Source: Pseudomonadota bacterium (GTDB lineage Bacteria > Myxococcota_A > UBA796 > SXON01). From it: 64,000 bases of DNA. Position 1 is the first letter of the stretch. Each line of letters opens with the position of its first letter. This document shows positions 21,094 through 30,679 of the stretch, one piece after another. The notes beneath the pieces are model-generated. The model did not search any database. It worked only from the letters and a program-made list of their open reading frames with translations, and was not told the origin of the DNA. The DNA lies in the NCBI GenBank assembly GCA_030684355.1, contig JAUXTN010000245.1:1-64000 (forward strand), written 5' to 3'. The translations under genes were made by a program, and so were the position numbers.

Positions 21094-23990
21094 TGCGCTG
21101 GAACGCCGATCAGGTCCGATCGTTCCTCGGCTGGCTGCTGCCTCGGCACGCGCTCATCGGGGGTCGCACCGAGCTCCGCGCGCTCGGGCGCGGCCACCGC
21201 CGGGGCGTGTGGTCGGCGTTCGTCGGCCCCGACGACCTCGACGCCGTCGTCGAGGCGCTCGCCCCGCTCCCGGGGAGCCCGCGCCCGGTCTTCCCCGACT
21301 GGCCCCGGTGCGGCGAGGCGAACCTGTACTTCGGGCTCAACCCGGTGCGGCCCGATGCCGTGCCCCCGCGCGGCGAGTCGCTGTTCGCCCGGATGAGCCG
21401 CACGACGCGCGACAAGGACGTGCTGGCCTACACGATGTTCGTCATCGATGTCGACCCGGAGCGCATGCCGCGCGACCGCGCCGCGACCGACGCGGAGAAG
21501 GCCGAGGCTCGCGCCGTGGCCACGACGATCCGTGAGGAGCTCCTGGGAGCGAGCATCCCGTCGATGCTGGCGGACAGCGGCAACGGGTTCCACCTGCTCG
21601 TGCCGTTGGTGCCGGTCGGCGGGGACGGCGTCCAGCGCGCAGCGCACGAGGCCCATCGCATCCTCCGCGCGTTCGACGGTCGCTTCTCGACCAAGGCCGC
21701 GCGCGTCGACACGTCGGTCTACAACCCGTCGCGGATCCTGAAGCTGTACGGCTCGCTCGCGATGAAGGGGGAGTCCACGCCGGACCACCCGCACCGCGTG
21801 GCCTCCATCGACCTCTCCGCCGTTCCCGCCGACGTGGACATCGTCGCCCGCCTCGCCGAGCGCGCAGGACACCGGACGCGGGAGGCGTCGCCATCCGGCG
21901 TCACGCCCCGCAGCGAGAACAGGCCATCCCCACGCCCGGCGACGCCGTGGTCGGAGTGGCGCACCCGCGCCCTGGAAGCCCTGCCGCTCGACGCGGTGTA
22001 CGGCGAGCTGCTCACCGGGAAGGTGACGAACGGCTGGCTCCAGTGCCGCGACCCCGACTCGCCCAGCGGCGACCAGAACCCTTCCGCCGGTGTCGCCGAC
22101 ACGACCAACGACGCGGAGCGCGGCGCCTTCCACTCGTTCCGGGACGGACGCACCGTCTCCGTGTTCGACTTCCTGATCGCGCGCGGCCTGGCGTCGGACT
22201 TCGCGTCCGCCTGTCAGCGTGTCGCACAGCTCGCGGGCGTGGCGCTCCCCATGCCCGCGGTCGCTGGCGAGGGCACGATGGATCGGCTCCGCGCCCGGTG
22301 GGCCGCCGCGCGCGACGACGCACAGCGGCACTCCGCGGTGCGGGAAGCTGTCGCCGCCACCGTGAGCCTCCCGGCCATCGAGCAGCGCCAGGCGCTCGAC
22401 GCGATCGGGGAGCTCACGGGCTTCTCTTCGGCGCTCCTCTTCCGAACGCTCACCGAGGCGCGCAAGTCGGGCCGTCGAGCGAACGCGCAGGCTCGGGTGC
22501 AGGCCGCCGCCCCTCGGGGCCGCCCGGTGGTCGACTACGTGCAGAACCGGGACACGGTCGAGTCGTTGTTCGACGCGCTCGTCGCCGCGGTAAAGCCGGT
22601 CGCGCGCTTTTACCGGCAGGACCGCGACGTCGTGTTCGTCCGACGGGGGATCGGTCCCATCCTCGTCACCGAGCGGAACGTCGCCGGCCTGCTCTCGGCG
22701 CTCGTCGAGATCCGCTTCCTCCAGGAGCATGACGACGACGTGGAGCTCGTCCGGTACGACGTCCTCCCGATGGACCTCGCGCGGGCGTTCGTCCACTCGC
22801 CGCGGGTCGCGGCCAACCTGCCCGTCTTGCTCGCCTACACGCGGACGCCCCTGTTCGACGCCGAGGGGCGCCTCGTCGCGCGCCCGGGGTTCCACGAGGC
22901 CGCCGGCATCTTCTACGACGGGCCCGCGATCGAGGCGTCCGACGCCATGACCGCGCTCGACGGCGCCCTCGCAGGCTTCTGCTGGAAGGAGGAGACCGAC
23001 CGCGTCAACTTCCTCGGCGCGCTGCTCACGACGTTGACCATGCCCATGTGGACGCGCGGACACCCCTTCATCGCGATCAACGGCAACAAGCCCGGCGTCG
23101 GGAAGAGCACGCTCGCACGGGTTCTCGGCGTGCTGGCCGAGGGCGGGATGGAGCCGTCCACCGTCTCCTGGTGCCCCGACGAGGGCGAGTTCGAGAAGCA
23201 GCTCGCGACGCGCGTGGAGGCCGGAGACCGCGTGATCATCGTCGACAACGCCAAGACGGCGAAGCCCATCGAGAGCCCTGTGCTCGAGCGTTGCATCACG
23301 GACACGCGGCTCAACTTCCGGCGTCTCGGCTCCAACACCAGCATCGGTCGAGCGCAGAATGACGTGTTGTTCTGCATCACCATGAACCTCGTCCAGCTCG
23401 GCGCCGACCTCCGCCGCCGGGCCCTGCCGGTCAACCTCGAGCTCGCGGTGGACGTGCGCGACGCTGCCTTCCCCCACGACGACGTGCTCGCCTGGGTGCA
23501 GGCCAACCGCGAAGCCGCCCTCGGGGAGCTCATCGGGCTCGTCCAGCGCTGGATCGACGCCGGGCGCCCACTCGCGGAGGTCCCCGCGCGGCACAGCGTC
23601 GGGCACCGCTGGGCCGCCACCATCGACGGCATCCTCACGCACGCCGGGCTTCCGGGCTTCCTCTCGAACTTCGAGGCCAGCGAGCACGCCTTCGACCCGA
23701 AGTACGAGGTCATGCTCGAGATCGTCCGGGCGCATCGGGAGCGTGAGCCGATGACGGCGAGCGGGTGGGCCGCGGTGCTGGGGGACGAGCTGGAGGACAG
23801 GTTCAGGGACCGTAGCGGGGGGATGCGCTCCGAGCGGGCGAGGGCCACGATCGTGGGGGCGCTGTTCGCCGAGTATGCGGATGCGCGGTTCGACCTGGAC
23901 GGGGTGGGGTACCGGCTGGAGCGGGCGTGGCCGGAGGGGACGGGGAGGCCGGCGGTGTGGGGGGTCGCGTCCGAAGCGGCCGCAACCTGA
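21093..23990 (+). CDS. Archaeo-eukaryotic-type primase fused to a replicative helicase
   Basis: 965 residues from ATG 21093. The N-terminal primase domain shows a DxD metal site (FVIDVDPERM, ~residue 118), an SGNGFHLLVPL motif and SRILKLYGSLAMKG, the signatures of AEP primases. A middle region (WLQCRDPDSP ... GAFHSFRDG) recalls a primase zinc-finger/CHC2-like segment with most Cys lost. The C-terminal part has Walker A NKPGVGKST and Walker B RVIIVDNAK, then a D5/SF3-like helicase core. Such fusions start replication of plasmids, satellites and phages, so the element can probably replicate when excised. It is translationally coupled to the upstream gene. Confidence 0.85.
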   Translation: MRWNADQVRSFLGWLLPRHALIGGRTELRALGRGHRRGVWSAFVGPDDLDAVVEALAPLPGSPRPVFPDWPRCGEANLYFGLNPVRPDAVPPRGESLFARMSRTTRDKDVLAYTMFVIDVDPERMPRDRAATDAEKAEARAVATTIREELLGASIPSMLADSGNGFHLLVPLVPVGGDGVQRAAHEAHRILRAFDGRFSTKAARVDTSVYNPSRILKLYGSLAMKGESTPDHPHRVASIDLSAVPADVDIVARLAERAGHRTREASPSGVTPRSENRPSPRPATPWSEWRTRALEALPLDAVYGELLTGKVTNGWLQCRDPDSPSGDQNPSAGVADTTNDAERGAFHSFRDGRTVSVFDFLIARGLASDFASACQRVAQLAGVALPMPAVAGEGTMDRLRARWAAARDDAQRHSAVREAVAATVSLPAIEQRQALDAIGELTGFSSALLFRTLTEARKSGRRANAQARVQAAAPRGRPVVDYVQNRDTVESLFDALVAAVKPVARFYRQDRDVVFVRRGIGPILVTERNVAGLLSALVEIRFLQEHDDDVELVRYDVLPMDLARAFVHSPRVAANLPVLLAYTRTPLFDAEGRLVARPGFHEAAGIFYDGPAIEASDAMTALDGALAGFCWKEETDRVNFLGALLTTLTMPMWTRGHPFIAINGNKPGVGKSTLARVLGVLAEGGMEPSTVSWCPDEGEFEKQLATRVEAGDRVIIVDNAKTAKPIESPVLERCITDTRLNFRRLGSNTSIGRAQNDVLFCITMNLVQLGADLRRRALPVNLELAVDVRDAAFPHDDVLAWVQANREAALGELIGLVQRWIDAGRPLAEVPARHSVGHRWAATIDGILTHAGLPGFLSNFEASEHAFDPKYEVMLEIVRAHREREPMTASGWAAVLGDELEDRFRDRSGGMRSERARATIVGALFAEYADARFDLDGVGYRLERAWPEGTGRPAVWGVASEAAAT

Positions 23991-24147
23991 CGACCGGCGG
24001 TTCTACACGCGCGCATGTACCGTCGACGCGCGGGCGCGCTGCCCACATTTGTCGTCGCCACCTGCGGGACGTTCGGACCCTCTTTCTTCCGACCAGTCCT
24101 GAATCATAGAGGGCGGACAAGTATTGGCGGGGGCCTCCTGTATGCTT

Positions 24148-24176
24148 CTTGCTCGTCGCGAGCCCACGGAGTACCT
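24148..24176 (+). promoter_or_regulatory. Weak candidate promoter of the methylase-MORC operon
   Basis: TTGCTC (24148-24153), 17 bases, TACCTT (24171-24176). It lies in the 278-base gap after the primase gene. Nothing else stands out in this gap. Confidence 0.3.
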
Positions 24177-24268
24177 TAGTAATGTCCCGCTCCTCCTCCT
24201 TCTCCTCCCCTTCCGCCCATCCCCCCCGGCGAGCCTGATGTCCACGAGATCCCCCCCATCTCGCGCTC

Positions 24269-25585
24269 ATGTTGCGCTTTCCAAGCCGGGTTCTTACCGT
24301 AGGCGGGCGCGTCGCGATGGTTAGGTCAGCCGCGCATGCGCCACTTCCCCACGCGTCGCGCCCTGCGGCCGGAAGGGAGACAGCGCAGCTCCACCTGTTC
24401 TCCAAGGCCACGGACGTCGAGCTCTTCGCTGGCGCGGGCGGGCTTGCCCTCGGGCTCGCGGCCGCGGGTATCGCCGCCGCTCACCTCTACGAACGCAACG
24501 CGCGGGCCTGCGTCACGTTGACGACCAACAAGGCGGCGGGGCACGGAAAGAGGCTGGGGGACATCAATGAAGTTGATGTCCGGGAGGTGGATTGGACCGC
24601 TCTCCCTCGGCCGGCGCGCCTCCTTGCCGCAGGCCCGCCCTGCCAGCCCTTCAGTCTCGCTGGGAGCCACGCAGGCAACGAGGACCCTCGAAACGAATTC
24701 CCCGCGACTCTTCGCGCCGTGCGGCAGCTTCAGCCGGCTGTCGTCCTCCTTGAGAACGTCCACGGGCTGACCCGGGAGTCCTTCCGGCCGTACCTCGACT
24801 ACATTCTCCGACAGTTGGCGTTTCCGTCGATCGCTCCGGCTTCAGACGACGAGAAGTGGACAGATCACGCCGCCCGCCTTGCCCTCCACGCGCGCGGTGT
24901 TCCGGAGGAAGAACAAGAGTACGCAGTCCGCTGTGGAGTGCTCAACGCTGCGGACTACGGCGTGCCCCAGCAGCGCATGCGTGTGGTCATGATCGCGACG
25001 AAACGCGGCTATCCGGTAGTCGAGCTGCCAGCTCCGACCCATAGTCGGGACGCACTCATTCACGCTCAGGCCACCGGCGCGTATTGGGAAGGTCACGGCA
25101 TCGTCCGGCCTGACGATTACAAGGTGCCCAAGCGGGGACCTGCGCAGGCCGAGGATCCGGAACATCGCCTGCTGCCTTGGCGGACCGTGCGCGAGGCACT
25201 GGCTGGGATGGGCGAGCCGAGCGACAAGGAGGAGGGTTCGAATCACCATTGGCTCGTTCCGGGTGCGCGCCTCTACCGGGGACACCAGGGGAGTGTGATG
25301 GACTGGCCTTCGAAGACCATCAAGGCCGGGGTCCATGGTGTTGCTGGCGGTGAGAACATCGTTCATCTTGACGACGGCTCCTTCCGATACTTCACCCTCC
25401 GGGAAATGGCCCGTGTTCAGGGATTCCCGGACGACTACGTATTCCACGGCCCCCGGTCCCGGATCATTGGCCAGATTGGCAACGCCGTCCCATGCGGCCT
25501 CGCGGAAGCGCTCGGCCGCCCGCTGATGAAGATGTTCCGCAAGTTCCCAGAGTTGTCGGACCGCCCTCGAATGGCGGCGAATTAA
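24269..25585 (+). CDS. DNA (cytosine-5)-methyltransferase, operon gene 1
   Basis: Up to 438 residues; ATG 24317 (MVRSAAH) is an alternative start that would remove 16 residues. Motif I is VELFAGAGGLALGL, the catalytic Cys lies in GPPCQPFS, motif VI is LLENVHG and the C-terminal motifs are LREMARVQGFPD and IGQIGNAVP. All key residues are present, so the enzyme should be active. It is the first gene of an operon in which every later junction overlaps, except the 16-base gap to the MORC-like gene. In this context it protects self DNA from the downstream nucleases, and its target would define non-self. The recognition sequence cannot be read from the protein. Confidence 0.95.
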   Translation: MLRFPSRVLTVGGRVAMVRSAAHAPLPHASRPAAGRETAQLHLFSKATDVELFAGAGGLALGLAAAGIAAAHLYERNARACVTLTTNKAAGHGKRLGDINEVDVREVDWTALPRPARLLAAGPPCQPFSLAGSHAGNEDPRNEFPATLRAVRQLQPAVVLLENVHGLTRESFRPYLDYILRQLAFPSIAPASDDEKWTDHAARLALHARGVPEEEQEYAVRCGVLNAADYGVPQQRMRVVMIATKRGYPVVELPAPTHSRDALIHAQATGAYWEGHGIVRPDDYKVPKRGPAQAEDPEHRLLPWRTVREALAGMGEPSDKEEGSNHHWLVPGARLYRGHQGSVMDWPSKTIKAGVHGVAGGENIVHLDDGSFRYFTLREMARVQGFPDDYVFHGPRSRIIGQIGNAVPCGLAEALGRPLMKMFRKFPELSDRPRMAAN

Positions 25586-25601
25586 CAAGGATCGTCCAGC
25601 C

Positions 25602-28010
25602 ATGCCGTCTGAGTTCAATCTCCAGCCCGACCCTCGCATTCTCCCGATGCTCGGCGAGATCAATCTCCCTCAGTGGCGGTGCATGGCGGAGTTGGTGGAC
25701 AACGCGGTCGACGGATTCTTGCATGTGCTCAGCGGCGGGGGAGTGCTCGCCAATCCAGAGGTGACGATCAACCTGCCGACGAACGACCAGCCGAACGCGC
25801 GTGTCACGATCTCGGACAACGGGCCGGGCATGACTCCCGAAGTGCTGGAGAAGGCCGTGAGCGCCGGCTGGAGTGGAAACAACCCGATTGATAGCCTCGG
25901 CATGTTTGGTATGGGGTTCAACATCGCGACCGCGAGGTTGGGCACGCTCACGACGGTGTGGACAAGCGTGGCCGGCAGCGATGTGGAGCACGGCCTCCAG
26001 ATCGATTTTGACACGCTTCGCAGGCAGCGACACTTCAAGACTCCGCACCTGACCCGACCGAAGGTGGAACCGGCCACTCACGGCACCACCATCGCTATCG
26101 AGCATCTCAAGCCCGACCAGCGCGCCTGGCTCGCCAAGGCCGGGAATCGCAGCCAGATCCGCCGCGAGCTGAGCCGTGCCTACTCGGCGATGTTGCGTCA
26201 GAATGGGCTTCCCGTGACGTTCAAGCTCTCGCTGAACGGGACGCTGGTCTCGCCCACCAATCACTGCGTTTGGGACGAATCCCGCTTCGTCCCAAACCCC
26301 AAGTTCGGTCCCGTCCACGCGGTTTTGAAGCTCGACCGTCGGCTTCCGGACCGACCCTTCTGTGAGGGGTGCTGGCAGTGGCTGAGCGGGACCGACGTTG
26401 TGTGTCCGGCTTGTGGAAAAGCCGACGACGTGGTTCAGCGCAAGCGACACGTTCACGGGTGGGTGGGGCTTCAACGCTACCTGAGCGAGTCTCACTACGG
26501 GATCGACTTCATCCGCAATGGCCGGAAGATCGAGATTGGAAATCGAGAAATCTTCGTCTGGCGCGACCCCAGCAATGACGCGGAGGAGGTGGAATACCCG
26601 ATCGACGACCCGCGACAGCGTGGCCGGTTTGTCGGAGAGATCCACCTGGACCACGCCCGTGTGACCTACATGAAGGATCGGTTTGATCGCACCGATCCGG
26701 CATGGGCAGAGATGCTGGCGCTCGTGCGTGGTGAAGGCCCTCTTCAACCGCAGAAGGCCGCGAAGGCTGGACACGCGGGGAACGACAGTCCACTCTACAA
26801 GCTGTTCCAGGTCTACCGGCGGTCTTCACCCCCGAACGCTCGCGTGGCGGGGGGCTGGGCGAACGTAATCGTCGTCCGTGACAACGACTACGCAGTCGAA
26901 ATGGCCAAGAAGTTTCATGAGGGCGATGCCGAGTACCAGGGTGACGAGAAGTGGTGGGAGCTCGTCGTCGCGGAGGACAACAAGCTGCTCACGCCAGGGA
27001 CTGGCGGTGGCGGTGGCGGTGGTGGTGGTGGTGGTGGTGGTGGTGGCGGCGGTGGTGGTGGTGGAGCCGGTGGGGGCGGTGGCGGTCTTCCTGGCTTCGG
27101 CGGTGGCCCGTCGAGCGGGACCGGCGGGGGGACGGGCCGCGGAGGCCGTGGCGCGGGGACGCCGACCTCCCCTCCGCCGCGTACAGCGCTTCCCGATCTC
27201 ACCCGTCAATACGTTCACGATCGGAGCGGCGAGCGTTGGCAGGTCAAGGCGTTCGGCGTGAGCGTGAACGATGCTGGCCTGGAGGGCTCGGATCGTCCTT
27301 GGAGTATCCACGCGAATCCTCAAGGTGACTTTGAGTTCTTCGTGAACACAAAGCACATCGTGTTCCGGTCGGCGACGATGACTCCGCTCGACGCCCTGCT
27401 CGCCGAGCTCGCGCACAAACTCGCGGACTTCATCAAGTCTCGCACCAACGCGGTACCGTTTTCCACAATCCTTGCGGATCTGCGCGACAAATATGCCGGT
27501 CCGATGAAGCTCGATGCGGTGACGCTGACGAACAGCGCTGCGATGCTGTTTCGTAGTATCTCCGGCACTCTCCCCGGGAACATCGACGCGGAAGACGGGG
27601 CTCGGCTGTTCGCGGACCTACCCAGCAGCGAGCAGGAGGCAATCCACCACAAGATGGCGTCTCGCGCCGTCTCAAACCCCGCAAAGGTCGTAGCGGACGG
27701 GCGCTTCCTCGAACACGCCAGCCCTCGGACAGTCATCGACTTTGTGAAGAGCCATCCCGAGCTGTTCTTCGACGGACGGTGCTGGGATGCGGTGTATTCG
27801 GAGCTCGACTACCAGCACCCGGCCGCTACCTCGGAGGCCCGTACTCGGGTCATGGCAAACCACGAGGCGCTTCTGCGCGACGCCCAATGGCTCGCGGAGC
27901 AGGAGCCGGCTGACGTCGCCCTAGCCTCCCGCGAGCGGGTGCTCCGTTCGGCCCTCGCCGTCGACATGCTCGCCCCCGTGAGCCGGGGAACCGTTGACGG
28001 CGATGCTTGA
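25602..28010 (+). CDS. MORC/MutL-like GHKL ATPase with poly-Gly linker
   Basis: 802 residues. The GHKL ATP site is complete: N-box MAELVDNAVDG (~residue 27), DNGPGM (~74) and GMFGMGFN (~99). A C4 zinc ribbon (CEGC, CPAC) follows near residues 253-272. A run of 21 Gly codons starts at residue ~468 and joins the ATPase half to a C-terminal helical domain. Prokaryotic MORC-like ATPases occur in restriction-modification operons with Dcm, Vsr and a helicase, as here, and are thought to form ATP-gated dimers that clamp DNA. Its stop overlaps the helicase start (ATGCTTGA). Confidence 0.9.
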   Translation: MPSEFNLQPDPRILPMLGEINLPQWRCMAELVDNAVDGFLHVLSGGGVLANPEVTINLPTNDQPNARVTISDNGPGMTPEVLEKAVSAGWSGNNPIDSLGMFGMGFNIATARLGTLTTVWTSVAGSDVEHGLQIDFDTLRRQRHFKTPHLTRPKVEPATHGTTIAIEHLKPDQRAWLAKAGNRSQIRRELSRAYSAMLRQNGLPVTFKLSLNGTLVSPTNHCVWDESRFVPNPKFGPVHAVLKLDRRLPDRPFCEGCWQWLSGTDVVCPACGKADDVVQRKRHVHGWVGLQRYLSESHYGIDFIRNGRKIEIGNREIFVWRDPSNDAEEVEYPIDDPRQRGRFVGEIHLDHARVTYMKDRFDRTDPAWAEMLALVRGEGPLQPQKAAKAGHAGNDSPLYKLFQVYRRSSPPNARVAGGWANVIVVRDNDYAVEMAKKFHEGDAEYQGDEKWWELVVAEDNKLLTPGTGGGGGGGGGGGGGGGGGGGGGAGGGGGGLPGFGGGPSSGTGGGTGRGGRGAGTPTSPPPRTALPDLTRQYVHDRSGERWQVKAFGVSVNDAGLEGSDRPWSIHANPQGDFEFFVNTKHIVFRSATMTPLDALLAELAHKLADFIKSRTNAVPFSTILADLRDKYAGPMKLDAVTLTNSAAMLFRSISGTLPGNIDAEDGARLFADLPSSEQEAIHHKMASRAVSNPAKVVADGRFLEHASPRTVIDFVKSHPELFFDGRCWDAVYSELDYQHPAATSEARTRVMANHEALLRDAQWLAEQEPADVALASRERVLRSALAVDMLAPVSRGTVDGDA
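27003..27065 (+). repeat. GGY microsatellite coding for 21 consecutive glycines
   Basis: Twenty-one in-frame GGN codons, mostly GGT/GGC with a final GGA, lie within the MORC-like gene and are followed by more Gly-rich sequence. Slippage in steps of three would alter only the linker length. Confidence 0.95.
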
Positions 28011-29685
28011 ACCAGGGTTTCTCGATCGCGATCGTTTGCTGCTCGGCCCGTGGCAGGCTTTTGAGCGGGACACCGCGAGACTGATGGTCGCGAGCGGATT
28101 CGACGACGTCCGGATCATCGGTGGTTCGGGTGACCGGGGCGCCGATGTGCTCGGGGTGAAAGGCGGCCAATTGTGGGTGTTTCAGTGCAAGCACACCACG
28201 ACCAGTCCGCCGACGCCGAAGGCCGTTACTGAGGTTGTTGAGGCCGCCAGGTACTATGGAGCGGACCGAATGATCGTCGCGGTTTCCCGCGTGCCCGGCG
28301 CGGGGTTCTACGAGGAAGTTCAGCGCTTTGGGCGGTTGGGCCTTCAGATCGAGGTTGCCACGCCGGAGGTCTTGCTGACGCTAATGGCCGAGGCGCCGGA
28401 GTACTCGACGCAGCGGCGGGCGCTTCGTGACTACCAAGTAGAGGCCGTCAGGCTAATGCGCGAGGCGCTCACGGATGTGGGGCGCGCACAGGTCGTGCTC
28501 GCGACCGGCTTGGGAAAAACGGTTGTCATGGCGGAGGTCGTGGCTGATCTCTTCCGTGACAATCTGGTGGAGCACGGGCGAGCGCTGGTTCTCGCCCACA
28601 CCCGCGACCTTGTGGAGCAGCTTCACCGAAGCTTCTGGCCGCAACTCCCGAAGTGGGTTCGAACGGAGCACCTGAGCGGCACGGAGCGTCCGAAGCTCTG
28701 GGACGGGATCATCTTCGCGACCGTACAAAGCATCGCCTCCAAGGTCGAGGATATGCCGCCGGTCGGCCTCGTCGTGGTTGACGAGGCTCATCACATCGGT
28801 GCCGCGACCTTTCAACGGGTTGTTGAAGTTCTGAAGCCGAAGATGCTCGCGGGCGCGACAGCGACACCATGGCGCGGAGATGGCTTCGATATCGATCGCA
28901 GCATCGGCGCCCCTGTCGTTCAGTACGGGATCGCGGACGGGCTGAAGCGCGGATTTCTCTCCGAGGTTGATTACCGCCTCTGCGCTGATAACATCGATTG
29001 GACGATGATTCAAGGGCTGTCACGACACAAGTATTCGCTGTCGCAACTGAACCGCCGGCTGATCATTCCGGTGCGGGACGAACAGGCTGTGCGCCGCGTC
29101 CGCGAAGTGTTCGACACCGAGGGCCGGAAGGCTGGGATCGTCTTCTGTCCGTCGGTCGTTCACGCCACGGAGTTCGCGGCCATGTTGAGGCGCTACGACT
29201 TCAAGGCCGAAGCGGTATCTGGGGACATGGACCCCAGGGAGCGGGAGCTCTTGATGGCCCGTTTCCGCGCGGGGCAGATGGACCTTCTCACGAGCGTCGA
29301 TCTGTTCAACGAGGGCGTGGACGTCCCCGACGTTGACCTCGTGGTGTTCCTCCGAGCGACGCATAGCCGCAAGATCTTCGTCCAACAGCTAGGTCGCGGG
29401 CTGCGGGTCACCCCAAACAAGGACAAGGTGATCGTGCTGGACTTCGTGACAGACATCCGGCGCGTCGCGGAGGTTGTTGAACTCGACAAGGCGGCGAAGG
29501 GCGGGCCTCTGGAGCGCCTCGGACTTGGAACTCGGCTGATTGAGTTCAGGGACGCATCGGCTGGTTCATACATGCGCGAGTGGATGCTGGACCAAGCGTC
29601 GCTCGCGCTTCGAGAAGGAGATCCGGAGCTGGAACTGCCGAAGTTTGACTTTCCCGAGCCCTTTCCGCCCGGCAACGTCCAATGA
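28003..29685 (+). CDS. Mrr-type nuclease fused to a superfamily 2 helicase
   Basis: 560 residues from ATG 28003. Residues ~15-125 are an Mrr-like PD-(D/E)xK domain with GDRGADVLG and a QCK motif (WVFQCKHT). The helicase core follows: Walker A ATGLGKT, DEAH box VVDEAHHIG, motif III AGATATPW, and motif VI QQLGRGLRVTP. It is therefore a type I/III-like translocase with its own nuclease. It overlaps the genes on both sides (ATGCTTGA and ATGA). Inferred role: an effector that tracks along unmodified DNA together with the GHKL ATPase. Confidence 0.93.
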   Translation: MLEPGFLDRDRLLLGPWQAFERDTARLMVASGFDDVRIIGGSGDRGADVLGVKGGQLWVFQCKHTTTSPPTPKAVTEVVEAARYYGADRMIVAVSRVPGAGFYEEVQRFGRLGLQIEVATPEVLLTLMAEAPEYSTQRRALRDYQVEAVRLMREALTDVGRAQVVLATGLGKTVVMAEVVADLFRDNLVEHGRALVLAHTRDLVEQLHRSFWPQLPKWVRTEHLSGTERPKLWDGIIFATVQSIASKVEDMPPVGLVVVDEAHHIGAATFQRVVEVLKPKMLAGATATPWRGDGFDIDRSIGAPVVQYGIADGLKRGFLSEVDYRLCADNIDWTMIQGLSRHKYSLSQLNRRLIIPVRDEQAVRRVREVFDTEGRKAGIVFCPSVVHATEFAAMLRRYDFKAEAVSGDMDPRERELLMARFRAGQMDLLTSVDLFNEGVDVPDVDLVVFLRATHSRKIFVQQLGRGLRVTPNKDKVIVLDFVTDIRRVAEVVELDKAAKGGPLERLGLGTRLIEFRDASAGSYMREWMLDQASLALREGDPELELPKFDFPEPFPPGNVQ

Positions 29686-30203
29686 GGGTGCCCGACGACG
29701 TGCGCGCGGGAATGCGGCGAAAGCTTTGGGCTTTCGCCGACACCGTGGACTGGTCTCGGCTGAGCTGGGGGGAGAAATCGGCGCACTACGAGGCGTGGAC
29801 CCGCGACCCGGAGGTGGGCGGGCAGCTCGGTCACTATATGGACCAGCGTCGCGTGCGGGTGTACATCAAGGACACCGTCATGAAGGGCTACGGTCGTTCC
29901 AGGCTCGCCGACCCCAGTGGTGCGATGCGGGTTCTCGGGATTCTCCCCATCGCCCCCGCGAAGGAGTACGAACGGCCCCACGGGCGGCTGTTGGCGGACG
30001 GACGAGTGATCGCTTGGGGCAAGGCGAAGGACTGGAAGGCGATTCTGATGTCGATTCACGAGCGGGCCTTCGAGTCCAAGGAGGGCCGGCCCTATGGAGC
30101 GGTCCTTTCCTCAGCGGTCGGACGGTTCACGGACGATAATACGCGCCGGCTTGTGGCGGACGCGGCCAAGAAGCTGGGGATCGAGAAGCTGGTGTGGCTG
30201 TAG
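29682..30203 (+). CDS. Small conserved-looking protein of the MORC operon, unknown
   Basis: 173 residues; no family recognised. It is basic and aromatic-rich with a helical start (RAGMRRKLWAFADTVDWSRLSW), a central RVYIKDTVMKGYGRSRLADP segment and a C-terminal strand-helix (RFTDDNTRRLVADAAKKLGI). It overlaps both neighbours (ATGA before, 10 bases after), so it is evidently an integral part. It could be a DNA-recognition or adaptor subunit, since no other gene here carries an evident specificity domain. That role is a guess from position. Confidence 0.75.
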   Translation: MRVPDDVRAGMRRKLWAFADTVDWSRLSWGEKSAHYEAWTRDPEVGGQLGHYMDQRRVRVYIKDTVMKGYGRSRLADPSGAMRVLGILPIAPAKEYERPHGRLLADGRVIAWGKAKDWKAILMSIHERAFESKEGRPYGAVLSSAVGRFTDDNTRRLVADAAKKLGIEKLVWL

Positions 30204-30679
30204 AGCCTCTCGAGTCGAGCCGCCGGGACGTGCTCACGCCTGCGCAACGGGCCGCCCACATGGCGACAGTTCGACCGAGGGGCAACCGGTCGACGGAACA
30301 AGTCGTAGTCGAGTTCCTGGAGGCAGGCGGGTTTACGGGCTGGGTGCAGAATCCGAAGGATGTCCTTGGGAAGCCTGATTTCTACTTCGCCGCCCATCGA
30401 GTGGCCGTCTTCGTGGACGGGTGCTTCTGGCACGGATGTCCGAAATGTCGGAGGAACCTGCCCGCGACTCGCCCCGAGTTCTGGAAGACCAAATTCAAGG
30501 CGAACCGGCGTCGCGACGCCCGGGTCACACGCGAACTGCGCGCCGAAGGTGTCGTCGTGATGCGCATCTGGGAACACGCCCTCCGCGCTGGGAAATGGAG
30601 GTCGAGTTTGCGCGGTGTGTTGACCCGCGCCCGACGTCGGAGCGAAGCCGCCCAAACGAGCCCGCCGGTGGAGAGGTGA
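30194..30679 (+). CDS. vsr: Vsr-family (very short patch repair type) endonuclease
   Basis: 161 residues from GTG 30194. It contains the full Vsr signature: RSTEQVVVEFL, GKPDFYFAAHRVAVFVDGCF and WHGCP, with zinc-binding Cys/His and a final VVVMRIWEHAL. Classical Vsr nicks T:G mismatches made by deamination at Dcm sites; relatives in restriction operons cut DNA as effectors. The coupling to MORC, helicase and STAND genes favours the second role or a dual one. The start lies within the preceding gene and its stop overlaps the next start. Confidence 0.93.
   Translation: MAVEPLESSRRDVLTPAQRAAHMATVRPRGNRSTEQVVVEFLEAGGFTGWVQNPKDVLGKPDFYFAAHRVAVFVDGCFWHGCPKCRRNLPATRPEFWKTKFKANRRRDARVTRELRAEGVVVMRIWEHALRAGKWRSSLRGVLTRARRRSEAAQTSPPVER

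Noticed and set aside
20670..23735. 1021-codon open frame on the minus strand
   Set aside because: Antisense shadow of the primase-helicase gene; composition is typical of a GC-rich shadow.
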